Part shown: one piece after another, positions 53,691 to 64,000 of the stretch
Layout: every line of letters starts with the position of its first letter
Position numbering within the stretch: position 1 is the stretch's first letter
Assembly: GCF_012273655.1 (NCBI RefSeq)
Contig: NZ_JAAWWP010000006.1
Span: 248,001 to 312,000, forward strand
From: Streptomyces physcomitrii
GTDB taxonomy: Bacteria > Actinomycetota > Actinomycetes > Streptomycetales > Streptomycetaceae
Length of the DNA stretch: 64,000 nt
Direction: 5' to 3'
The notes under the pieces: generated by a model
Told to the model about the DNA's origin: nothing
What the model saw: the letters and a program-made list of their open reading frames with translations, nothing else
The model's database searches: none
Program-made: the position numbers and the translations under genes

Positions 53691-55205
53691 ATGGACGAGC
53701 GGACGCACCCCGTACCGCCCGAGCCGAGGCCGGAGGACCCGTCGGCACAGCCACCGAAGCCGCCGGGGGCTCCGTTGCCACCACCGGCGCAGCCCCCGGC
53801 GGCCCGGGGTCCGCGACCGTCAACTCCCCTGGAAAGGCTGCTGATCGCCCTGGGCAACGCCTCCCTGCTCGGCCTCGGCTATCTGCTGCTCGCGCGGCGC
53901 GGGCTCGCGCTCGGCGCGGCGGCCGGCTCCCTCGTCCTCGTCTGCCTGACGGCCTCGGTCGCCCGGCCGTGGTGCGAGGTCCTGCTGCTCGGGTGGTGGG
54001 CGGCGGGTCTCGCGCACGGGTGGTGGCTCGCGGGCCGCACCACCGGCCGGATGCCCGGGCGAGGTCCCCAACTGGCCGCGCTCGGCCTCGCCTTGGTGGT
54101 ACTGCTCGGCGCGGGACTGCTGCGCTACGACGCCCACCGGATCGACCGGAGCGCCGACCGGGCACGGGAACGCGGCGACTGCGCCGGGGTGTTGGCGGCC
54201 GAGGAGCGGGTGTGGTCCGTACACCGCCTGGCGGACGCCCCATTGACCGCCCGCGGTGACGAACTCGCCCATGCCTGCGAGGAGTTGGAGAAGGCCAGGA
54301 CCAGCCTGACCAAGGGACTCACCGGCGACACGGACGCCCTGGACGCGGGCTTCCGGCGCCTCGCCTCGGTGCTCGGGGAGCCGGGCCAGGGCCGTACGGT
54401 CGAGACGGTCCTCGACGGCTTCCTCGACGGGCTGCCCACCGAGGAGCCCTGCCGTACCGTCACCGTCACCGACTGGCTCCGGGAACGCGGGCAGGCCCGC
54501 GGGCCGCTGGAGAGGTCCGCGGGCACGGTCGCACGCACCGCCCCCGCGGCGCTCCTTCGCTGCGGCGACGCCCTGATGGCCGACGACCACTGGAAGACCG
54601 CGCGCGAGCGCTACGAGCAACTGCTCAGCCAGTACCCCGGGGACAAGCGCACCGGCGAGGCCCGCGAGCGGTCCGGGAAGGCCACCCTCGCCATCGAACT
54701 GGCCCACGTCAGAAGCCTCTTGGCGGACTCCTCCACCGACGTCCAGCCCACGTACTGCACCGAGCCCGCGAAGTACAGCGGCGCCCCCGCCTACCGCAAG
54801 GGGGCCAACCGCGCGCTCCTCTACGGCAACGACGAGTACACCGGCCGGATCGCCGCGAAGTGGCGGGTCGAGGACCCCACCAAGGCCGCCCTCGTGGTCT
54901 GCGTGGACGAGGAGGCCGAGGGGACACCGGTCCGGACCTGCCCGTACGAGAGCAAGCTCGCGCTCGGCGGCTCCCGGGACGTCACCTTCCACAAGATCGC
55001 GGTTCCGGCGAAGGTGTACGAGCTGCGCACCGGGAAGCTGGTGGCCCACCGGAAGCTGCAGATCAGCGGCGAGAGCTGCCCCCAGGTCCTCAAGTACGAG
55101 ACCTTCCTGCCCCGTTCGGCCGACATCGGCCCGCCGGCGGATGTGAACGTCGAGGCCTCCGAGGCGCAGGTGCGCGCGGCCATGATGACGCTGATCACCC
55201 GATGA
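53691..55205 (+). CDS. Membrane-anchored hypothetical protein with long extracytoplasmic part
   Basis: A 504-residue protein: Pro-rich cytoplasmic N-terminus (1-45), about four hydrophobic helices (47-145), then a hydrophilic helical region with a CAGVLAAEERVW...CEELEKA pattern and TPR-like ARERYEQLLSQYPGDKRTGEARERSGKATLAIEL. A C-terminal beta-like domain with several Cys follows. GGGGGAGATCAGG precedes ATG. Not recognised; perhaps a cell-envelope sensor or assembly factor. Confidence 0.8.
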   Translation: MDERTHPVPPEPRPEDPSAQPPKPPGAPLPPPAQPPAARGPRPSTPLERLLIALGNASLLGLGYLLLARRGLALGAAAGSLVLVCLTASVARPWCEVLLLGWWAAGLAHGWWLAGRTTGRMPGRGPQLAALGLALVVLLGAGLLRYDAHRIDRSADRARERGDCAGVLAAEERVWSVHRLADAPLTARGDELAHACEELEKARTSLTKGLTGDTDALDAGFRRLASVLGEPGQGRTVETVLDGFLDGLPTEEPCRTVTVTDWLRERGQARGPLERSAGTVARTAPAALLRCGDALMADDHWKTARERYEQLLSQYPGDKRTGEARERSGKATLAIELAHVRSLLADSSTDVQPTYCTEPAKYSGAPAYRKGANRALLYGNDEYTGRIAAKWRVEDPTKAALVVCVDEEAEGTPVRTCPYESKLALGGSRDVTFHKIAVPAKVYELRTGKLVAHRKLQISGESCPQVLKYETFLPRSADIGPPADVNVEASEAQVRAAMMTLITR

Positions 55206-55396
55206 GCAGGAGCTGAGGGTCTTCCCGCGGGGCCGCGGGGCCGCAAGGCCGCAGGGCGGTGGGGGAGCGCGGTTCAGGGTGCGGGTCCGGGCGCCGTCTC
55301 CTCCCCGCGGCTCCCGTTCGGGCCGCTGACCGAGCGGGCCCGTACGGGGCCGCCCACCAGGCCGGTCCGTCCCGGCGGCACTACGCTGGAGGTGTT

Positions 55397-56029
55397 ATGC
55401 GCACCTGGTTGCCGCTGGACGCCGTGCCCCGGCTCGCCGGTTCGGTGGTGCTCGGCGTGGTCGTCGGCCTCGTCGCCGGACTCCTCGCCGAGCCCTCGCT
55501 CGGCGTGCTGGCCGGGGTGGCCGCGACGGAACTGGTCTTCGTCGTGGTGGGCTGGGCGGTGCTCTGGCCGATGGACGCCGAGGCCACCCGCCGCAACGCC
55601 CGCCGGGAGGACTTCCGTCCGCTCGTCGAGGAACTCACCGTGGTGGCGGCCGCGCTCTGCGGTCTGGTCGGCATCGTGCTGCTGCTCCTGCGGGACAAGG
55701 CCGACGACAGCCACGCCGCGGCCGCGGTGGCGCTGGGCGGGGTCTTCACGGCCTGGGCCGCGATGCACCTGATGTACGCCACCCGCTACGCCTATGTGTA
55801 CTGCCGCGCCGGAGGCGGCATCGACTTCAACTCCGAACAGCCGCCCGCCTACCGGGACTTCTTCTACTTCAGCTACAACCTCGGGATGACCTACCAGGTC
55901 TCCGACACCGACGTCTCCAGCCCGGTCGTCCGCGCCATAGCGCTCCGGCACTGCCTGCTCTCGTACGTCTTCGGCACCAGCATCCTCGCCACCGCCATCA
56001 ACCTGGTGGTGGGCATCGTCAGCGGCTGA
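55397..56029 (+). CDS. DUF1345-family membrane protein
   Basis: A 210-residue protein with five or six hydrophobic helices; [55 protein letters not shown] is the DUF1345 C-terminal signature. Function unknown. ATG 55397 with GGAGG upstream (55387-55392) decides the start; longer frames overlap an Arg-rich non-coding region. Confidence 0.9.
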   Translation: MRTWLPLDAVPRLAGSVVLGVVVGLVAGLLAEPSLGVLAGVAATELVFVVVGWAVLWPMDAEATRRNARREDFRPLVEELTVVAAALCGLVGIVLLLLRDKADDSHAAAAVALGGVFTAWAAMHLMYATRYAYVYCRAGGGIDFNSEQPPAYRDFFYFSYNLGMTYQVSDTDVSSPVVRAIALRHCLLSYVFGTSILATAINLVVGIVSG

Positions 56030-56099
56030 CCGTACGAGCGCGGCGCCGCACGCCGGGCCGGGCCGCCTTCCCGCGCGGTCCGCCCGGGGAGGCAGCACG

Positions 56100-57140
56100 A
56101 TGGAGCAAGGGGTGCTCGCCGAGTGCCCGGGTACGCAGCACGGGGCCGAGCGCTCCGGGAAGGGTGGCCCCGTGGTGGAGTCGCAGGCGGTGGTGGTGCC
56201 CCCGGCCGGGGCCACGATCTTCCTGGTGGCCACGGTCACCCCGGGGCACGAGGACACGGTCCGCGGCCTCCTGGAGGACGTCGCGGGCCTGCGCCGCTCG
56301 GTCGCCTACCGCGCGCCCGAGGACCTGCTCACCTGCGTGGTAGGCATCGGCTCCGCGGTCTGGGACCGGCTCTTCACCGGGCCCCGCCCGCGCGGGCTGC
56401 ACCCCTTCGTGGAGCTGACCGGCGAACACCACCGCGCCCCGTCCACCCCCGGCGACCTCCTTTTCCATCTGCGGGCCCGCCGGACGGACCTCTGCTTCGA
56501 GCTGGCCCGGCTGCTCACCGAGCGCCTGCGCGGCGCGGTCACCGTCGTCGACGAGGTGCACGCCTTCCGCTACTTCGACGAGCGCGACCTGCTCGGCTTC
56601 GTGGACGGCAGCGAGAACCCGCAGGGCCGGCCGGCCCACGAATCGGTGTTCATCGGCGAGGAGGACCCGGACTTCCGCGGCGGCAGCTATGTGACCGTGC
56701 AGAAGTACCTGCACGACCTGCCCGCCTGGCAGGCCCTGCCCGACGACGAGCAGGCGAAGGTCATCGGCCGGACCAAGGCCGCCAACGTCGAACTCCCCGA
56801 CGGGGCCAAGCCCGCCGACTCCCATGTGGCGCTCACCACGATCACCGGTGAGGACGGCGGGGAACGCAAGATCGTCCGCGAGAACATGCCCTTCGGCACG
56901 GTCGGCGAGGGCGAGTTCGGCACGTACTTCATCGGCTACGCGCGCACCCCGGACGTGACCGAGCAGATGCTGCGGAACATGTTCCTGGGCGAGGGCCGGG
57001 CCACGCACGACCGCATCCTCGACTTCTCCACCGCGATCACCGGCTGCCTCTTCCACGTACCGACCGCCGACTTCCTCGACGACCTCCCGGCCGCGCCCGG
57101 CAGCCTCGAACCCGGCGGCCCCGGAGGAGACCGATCATGA
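56100..57140 (+). CDS. DyP-type heme peroxidase (class B)
   Basis: A 346-residue protein. Distal Asp169 in GFVDGSENP, proximal heme His242 in DSHVAL, and RENMPFG carrying the distal Arg. Cytoplasmic; no signal. Class B DyPs are frequent encapsulin cargo. The tail after DDLPAAPGSLEPGG lacks a complete SLGIGSLKG-type loading peptide but keeps GSL. Its stop overlaps the ATG of a short encapsulin-like remnant at 57137, so it once probably headed a peroxidase-encapsulin operon. GGGAGGCAGCACG precedes ATG 56100. Confidence 0.94.
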   Translation: MEQGVLAECPGTQHGAERSGKGGPVVESQAVVVPPAGATIFLVATVTPGHEDTVRGLLEDVAGLRRSVAYRAPEDLLTCVVGIGSAVWDRLFTGPRPRGLHPFVELTGEHHRAPSTPGDLLFHLRARRTDLCFELARLLTERLRGAVTVVDEVHAFRYFDERDLLGFVDGSENPQGRPAHESVFIGEEDPDFRGGSYVTVQKYLHDLPAWQALPDDEQAKVIGRTKAANVELPDGAKPADSHVALTTITGEDGGERKIVRENMPFGTVGEGEFGTYFIGYARTPDVTEQMLRNMFLGEGRATHDRILDFSTAITGCLFHVPTADFLDDLPAAPGSLEPGGPGGDRS

Positions 57141-57208
57141 CCACGCCCGAGAGCACCGGCAATCCGCACCGCGAGCCCGCCCCGATCACCCGGGCCCCGC
57201 GTACCTAG
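57137..57208 (+). pseudogene. Probable 5' remnant of a family 1 encapsulin gene
   Basis: A 23-codon frame overlapping the DyP stop (ATGA) reads MTTPESTGNPHREPAPITR then RAPRT stop. NPHREPAPIT resembles the N-terminal NLHRELAPIT segment of family 1 encapsulins, which normally follow DyP genes this way. No downstream encapsulin sequence is present; glutamate decarboxylase starts 39 bp later. Read as a shell gene deleted after about codon 18. The match is short, so this is an inference. Confidence 0.5.
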
Positions 57209-57247
57209 GGCCCTCTCTTCGGGTCGGGCCGGATCAGGGAGCCCGCC

Positions 57248-58714
57248 ATGGCACCTCTCTCGCACGGAACCCCCGCGAGCCGCGTCCAGCCCGAGCTGGC
57301 CGTCAACCCCCTGCACGGCGCGGCGAATCCGGCCGCCGCGATGACCGAGACCCCGCCCGAGAACCGCCTGCCCGAGGCGCCCCTCGCGCCCGCCACCGCG
57401 TACCAGCTGGTGCACGACGAACTGATGCTGGACGGCAACGCCCGGCTGAACCTGGCCACCTTCGTCACCACCTGGATGGAGCCGGAGGCCGGGCGGGTGA
57501 TGGCCGACTGCCGGGACAAGAACATGATCGACAAGGACGAGTACCCGCGCACCGCCGAACTGGAGCGCCGCTGCGTGGCCATGCTCGCCGACCTGTGGCA
57601 CGCCCCCGACCCCTCGGCCGCCGTGGGCTGCTCCACCACCGGCTCCAGCGAGGCCTGCATGCTCGCCGGGATGGCGCTCAAGCGGCGCTGGTCGCTGCGC
57701 AACGCCGACCGCTACCCGGGCGCCCGGCCCAATCTGGTGATGGGCGTCAACGTCCAGGTCTGCTGGGACAAGTTCTGCGCCTACTGGGAGGTGGAGGCCC
57801 GCCAGGTCCCCATGGAGGGCGAGCAGTTCCACCTCGACCCCCGGGCCGCCGCCGAGCTGTGCGACGAGAACACCATCGGCGTCGTCGGCATCCTCGGCTC
57901 CACCTACGACGGCTCCTACGAGCCGATCGCCGAGCTGTGCACCGCCCTGGACGAACTCCAGGAGCGCACCGGCCTCGACATCCCCGTGCACGTCGACGGC
58001 GCCTCCGGGGCGATGATCGCGCCCTTCCTCGACCAGGAGCTGCTGTGGGACTTCCGGCTGCCCCGGGTCGCCTCCATCAACACCTCCGGTCACAAATACG
58101 GACTTGTCTACCCGGGAGTCGGCTGGGCCCTGTGGCGGGACGCCGAGGCGCTGCCCGAGGAACTGGTCTTCCGCGTCAACTACCTCGGCGGCGACATGCC
58201 GACCTTCGCCCTCAACTTCTCCCGCCCCGGCGCCCAGGTCGCCGCGCAGTACTACATGTTCCTCAGGCTCGGCCGCGAGGGCTACCGCGCCGTCCAGCAG
58301 GCCACCCGGGACGTCGCCCGTTCCCTCGCCGCGCGGATCGGCGCCCTCGGCGACTTCCGCCTGCTCACCCGGGGCGAGGAGCTGCCGGTCTTCGCCTTCA
58401 CCACCGCGCCGGACATCCGCGCCTACGACGTCTTCGACGTGTCCCGGCGGCTGCGCGAGGCGGGCTGGCTGGTGCCCGCCTACACCTTCCCCGCGCACCG
58501 GGAGGACCTCGCGGTCTGCCGGGTGGTGTGCCGCAACGGCTTCACCTCCGACCTCGCGGCGCTGCTACTCGACGACCTCCGCCGGGTGCTGCCCGAGCTG
58601 CGCGAGCAGCCCCGGCCCCTGGTCCGCGACCGGGGCGCGGAGACCCCCTTCCACCACTGCGAGGAGGCCGCCCCGCCTCCGCTTGCGGAGCCGTCCGCCC
58701 CGCGTTTCGGTTGA
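57248..58714 (+). CDS. gadB: Glutamate decarboxylase
   Basis: A 488-residue PLP enzyme: STTGSSEACMLAGMALKRRW, HVDGASGAMIAPF (cofactor Asp) and the PLP Lys283 in NTSGHKYGLVYPG. The C-terminal tail ends near TPFHHCEE, with a His as in E. coli GadB where it closes the site at neutral pH. It converts glutamate to GABA and consumes a proton. ATG 57248 has GGGAG upstream. The ClpC-like gene starts 28 bp later. Confidence 0.96.
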   Translation: MAPLSHGTPASRVQPELAVNPLHGAANPAAAMTETPPENRLPEAPLAPATAYQLVHDELMLDGNARLNLATFVTTWMEPEAGRVMADCRDKNMIDKDEYPRTAELERRCVAMLADLWHAPDPSAAVGCSTTGSSEACMLAGMALKRRWSLRNADRYPGARPNLVMGVNVQVCWDKFCAYWEVEARQVPMEGEQFHLDPRAAAELCDENTIGVVGILGSTYDGSYEPIAELCTALDELQERTGLDIPVHVDGASGAMIAPFLDQELLWDFRLPRVASINTSGHKYGLVYPGVGWALWRDAEALPEELVFRVNYLGGDMPTFALNFSRPGAQVAAQYYMFLRLGREGYRAVQQATRDVARSLAARIGALGDFRLLTRGEELPVFAFTTAPDIRAYDVFDVSRRLREAGWLVPAYTFPAHREDLAVCRVVCRNGFTSDLAALLLDDLRRVLPELREQPRPLVRDRGAETPFHHCEEAAPPPLAEPSAPRFG

Positions 58715-58742
58715 AGGACCCCTCGCCGCACCAGGAGCTGCC

Positions 58743-61355
<2,613 letters not shown>

Positions 61356-61437
61356 GGCACAAGTCCTGAGGCACAAGTCCTGAGGCAGCGGGTGCCCCGG
61401 CCGAGCGGCGCGGGGCGCACCGGAGGAGGACGGACCC

Positions 61438-61719
61438 ATGGCACACCACCACAAGCCCAACCAAGCCGTCGAGGGAGACCCGGACCACGGCCACGGCAGG
61501 GGGATGCCGCGCCGCCCCGACCAGGAGGAGCTGGACCAGCGCACCGCCCGCGAGCGCGCGGAGGCGGGCCTGCCCACCGCGGCGGCACCGGACCCGGACG
61601 CCGAGTACCGGGCGGTGCGCGAGGAGGTCGAGCGCGCGGTGGGCGCCGGTGAGATGCCCTCCGGCGAGCCGACCCGCAGGACCCGCGCGCCCTTCCCGCC
61701 CACCCGCTACCGGGGCTGA
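61438..61719 (+). CDS. Small hydrophilic hypothetical protein
   Basis: A 93-residue, highly charged protein rich in His, Pro, Arg and Glu, with no hydrophobic segment. GGAGGAGGA directly upstream of ATG 61438 supports translation. It lies between the Clp and YdeP-like genes on the same strand. Not recognised. Confidence 0.7.
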   Translation: MAHHHKPNQAVEGDPDHGHGRGMPRRPDQEELDQRTARERAEAGLPTAAAPDPDAEYRAVREEVERAVGAGEMPSGEPTRRTRAPFPPTRYRG

Positions 61720-61838
61720 GACCGGGCCGCCGCGACCCGCCGGGCGGTTACCGGACCGCCTGGCGTACGGCTGTCCACCCACCTAGGCTCGATCTGAGCG
61801 ACGACCCGTCAGGCCCGTGCGGCGAAGGAGTATGCGCT

Positions 61839-64000
61839 GTGAACGCCCCCCACGAACCCCGCGAACAGGTCCCCGCGCAGCCGGAGGCCCCCGTCGGCCC
61901 GGAGCCCGCGGGCGAGCCGCACTCCCGCCCGTACCACCACCCGGCGGCGGGCTGGGGCGCGGCCAAGAGCGTGGGCCGGTTCCTGCTGCAGGAGCGGGCG
62001 TTCGTGGACGGGCCGCGGGCGATCATGCGGATGAACCACGAGAACAAGGGCTTCGACTGCCCCGGTTGCGCCTGGCCCGACGACACCAAGGGCCTGCACC
62101 TGGACATCTGCGAGAACGGCATCAAGCACGTCACCTGGGAGATGACCCCCAAACGCGTCGGCCGGGAGTTCTTCGCCGCGCACTCGGTCACCGAACTCTC
62201 CGGGTGGAGCGACTTCGCCCTGGAGGACCAGGGCCGCCTCACCGAGCCGATGGTCTACGACCCGGAGTCCGACCACTACGTACCGATCAGCTGGCAGGAG
62301 GCCTTCGCCCTGGTCGGCGGCGCCCTGCGCGCCCTCGACGACCCGAACCAGGCCTCCTTCTACACCTCGGGCCGGCTCGGCAACGAGGCCACCTTCCTCT
62401 ACCAGTTGATGGCCCGTGAGCTGGGCACCAACAACCTGCCCGACTGCTCCAACATGTGCCACGAGGCGAGCGGCCGCGCCCTGCAGGCCGCCCTCGGCAC
62501 CGGCAAGGGGACCGTCGACCTCCAGGACTGGGAGACCACCGACGCCCTGTTCATCATGGGCGTCAACGCGGCCTCCAACGCGCCGAGGATGCTCACCGCC
62601 CTCTCCGAGGCCTACCGCCGCGGCGCGCAGATCGTGCACATCAACCCGCTGGTCGAGGCCGCCGCGACGAAGACCATCGTGCCGCACGACTTCACGGACA
62701 TGGCCCTCTTCAAGTCCACCCCGACTAGCACGCTCAACCTCCAGCCCCGCATCGGCGGCGACATGGCCCTGCTGCGCGGCATGTCCAAGGCGGTCCTGGA
62801 GCAGGCGAAGACCGACCCCAAGAGCGTGGACCAGGAGTTCGTCGAGCGGCACACCGCCTACTTCGAGGAGTACCGGAAGGTCTGCGAGGAGACCTCCTGG
62901 GAGGAGATCGAGCACCAGTCGGGCGTCAGCCGCGCCGACATCCTCAAGGCGGCCCGGGTGTACGGGGACGCCGACCGCAGCATCGTCAGCTGGTGCCTCG
63001 GCGTCAGCCAGCACGAACACGGCGTGGACACCGTCCGGGAGATCGTCAACCTCCTTCTGCTGCGCGGCAATCTGGGCCGCGAGGGCGCGGGCCCCTCCCC
63101 GGTGCGCGGCCACAGCAACGTCCAGGGCAACCGCACCTGCGGCATCGACCACCGGCCCACCGAGGAGTTCCTGGACCGCCTTGCCGAGGCCTGCGGCATC
63201 GACCCGCCGCGCGCGCACGGACTGGACACCGTGGGCACCATCCAGGCCATGCACCGCGGCGAGGTGAAGATCTTCGTCGGCATGGGCGGCAACTTCGCGC
63301 TCGCCGCGCCCGACACCCCCTACACCTACGAGGCCCTGCGCTCCTGCGAGTTGACCGTGCAGGTGAGCACCAAGCTGAACCGCAGCCACCTGGTGCACGG
63401 CCGCCGGGCGCTGATCCTGCCCTGCCTCGGCCGCACCGAGAAGGACCGCCGGCGCGGCGGCGTCCAGAGCACCTCGGTCGAGGACTCGATGAGCATGGTC
63501 CACCTCTCGCTCGGCATGAAGCGGCCCGCCTCACCGCACCTGCTCTCCGAGCCCGCCATCATCGCGGGCATGGCCCGCGCCGCCCTCCCGGACAGCGAGA
63601 CCCCCTGGGAGTGGTACATCGAGGACTACGACCGCATCCGCGACACCATGGCGCGGGCCCTCGACGGCTTCGAGGACTGCAACCGGCGGGTGCGCCTGCC
63701 GCTCGGCTTCCGCATCAAGCAGCCCGCCCGCGAACTGGTCTTCCTCACGCCCTCCGGACGCGCCGAGTTCTCCACCGCCCCGCTGCCCGACGTGGTCCCC
63801 GCCCCGGGCACCCTGGCGCTCGGCACCATGCGCTCGCACGACCAGTGGAACACCACCATCTACTCCGACAACGACCGCTACCGGGGCATCAAGAACCTGC
63901 GCACCCTCGTCTTCATGAACAAGGACGACATGCGCGAGCGCGGCCTCGCCGAGTTCGAACCGGTCGACATCACCAGCACCGCCAAGGACGGCAGCCACCG
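61839..64000 (+). CDS. FdhF/YdeP-family molybdopterin oxidoreductase, 3' end outside the window
   Basis: The frame is open from GTG 61839 to the window end (720 codons). N-terminal CPGCAWPDD keeps only two Cys of a cluster motif as in YdeP/CbbB-type proteins. Further blocks are FYTSGRLGNEATFLYQLMARELGTNNLPDCSNMCHEASG (molybdopterin region) and NVQGNRTCGIDHRPTEEFLDRL. This is the FdhF/YdeP group, a formate dehydrogenase-like family of mostly unknown substrate; E. coli YdeP is tied to acid resistance. A GAAGGAG site (61823-61829) precedes the GTG. Confidence 0.93.
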   Translation, partial: MNAPHEPREQVPAQPEAPVGPEPAGEPHSRPYHHPAAGWGAAKSVGRFLLQERAFVDGPRAIMRMNHENKGFDCPGCAWPDDTKGLHLDICENGIKHVTWEMTPKRVGREFFAAHSVTELSGWSDFALEDQGRLTEPMVYDPESDHYVPISWQEAFALVGGALRALDDPNQASFYTSGRLGNEATFLYQLMARELGTNNLPDCSNMCHEASGRALQAALGTGKGTVDLQDWETTDALFIMGVNAASNAPRMLTALSEAYRRGAQIVHINPLVEAAATKTIVPHDFTDMALFKSTPTSTLNLQPRIGGDMALLRGMSKAVLEQAKTDPKSVDQEFVERHTAYFEEYRKVCEETSWEEIEHQSGVSRADILKAARVYGDADRSIVSWCLGVSQHEHGVDTVREIVNLLLLRGNLGREGAGPSPVRGHSNVQGNRTCGIDHRPTEEFLDRLAEACGIDPPRAHGLDTVGTIQAMHRGEVKIFVGMGGNFALAAPDTPYTYEALRSCELTVQVSTKLNRSHLVHGRRALILPCLGRTEKDRRRGGVQSTSVEDSMSMVHLSLGMKRPASPHLLSEPAIIAGMARAALPDSETPWEWYIEDYDRIRDTMARALDGFEDCNRRVRLPLGFRIKQPARELVFLTPSGRAEFSTAPLPDVVPAPGTLALGTMRSHDQWNTTIYSDNDRYRGIKNLRTLVFMNKDDMRERGLAEFEPVDITSTAKDGSH

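Overview
The DNA is very GC-rich, with dense coding on both strands, third-position G/C bias, frequent GTG starts and ATGA/GTGA gene overlaps. Gene content (class F sortase, Rpf-type cell-wall hydrolase, S-adenosyl methyltransferase beside a GGDEF-EAL protein, PAS-GAF-PP2C-HATPase phosphatase, ergothioneine operon, sigma-R promoter before thioredoxin) points to a Streptomyces or close relative. It looks chromosomal: I see no rRNA, tRNA, CRISPR, insertion sequence or phage genes.

Positions 1-16.3 kb: after the 3' part of a secreted M4 metalloprotease comes an accessory catabolic island for a phenolic or aromatic acid. It holds an MFS transporter, a cytoplasmic decarboxylase-like amidohydrolase, a TetR regulator, an FAD aromatic hydroxylase, a C-C hydrolase, a type I extradiol dioxygenase, a DUF485/SSS-symporter pair, a Tat-exported second amidohydrolase, an IclR regulator, and the lower meta-cleavage genes (hydratase, acetaldehyde dehydrogenase, hydroxy-oxovalerate aldolase). 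Together these can take a (hydroxy)benzoate- or phenylpropionate-like compound through a catechol and ring fission to pyruvate and acetyl-CoA. Two related operator-like dyads (about 4907-4938 and 12339-12383) suggest common control of distant parts.

Positions 16.3-31 kb: mostly core genes. These are panD, a small GNAT, an Asp/Glu racemase-like protein, a Pro-rich peptide, an acetyl-xylan-esterase-like enzyme, an Rpf-LysM-M23 wall hydrolase, a DMT exporter, a FhuF-like ferric reductase, an unusual zinc-ribbon/SDR fusion, an HD-domain protein with an altered HD motif divergent from a 57-aa peptide gene, a lipase-maturation-factor protein, a PAS-GAF-PP2C-HATPase phosphatase and a Fpg/Nei glycosylase.

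Positions 31-47 kb: a stress protein, a class F sortase with two convergent related secreted proteins, DUF4239 and Pro-rich proteins, a methyltransferase overlapping a PAS-GGDEF-EAL protein, LysR and luciferase-like monooxygenase genes, a HAD phosphatase, dodecin, and the overlapping ergothioneine operon egtA-egtB-egtC-egtD.

Positions 47-64 kb: a PemK/MazF-like protein, a LacI regulator, thioredoxin under a sigma-R-type promoter divergent from a pyridine-nucleotide disulfide oxidoreductase, an RlmG-like methyltransferase, TPR, lipoprotein and membrane proteins, a DyP peroxidase followed by what looks like a 23-codon remnant of an encapsulin gene, then glutamate decarboxylase, a ClpC/ClpB-type ATPase, a small acidic protein and a FdhF/YdeP molybdopterin oxidoreductase that runs off the window end.
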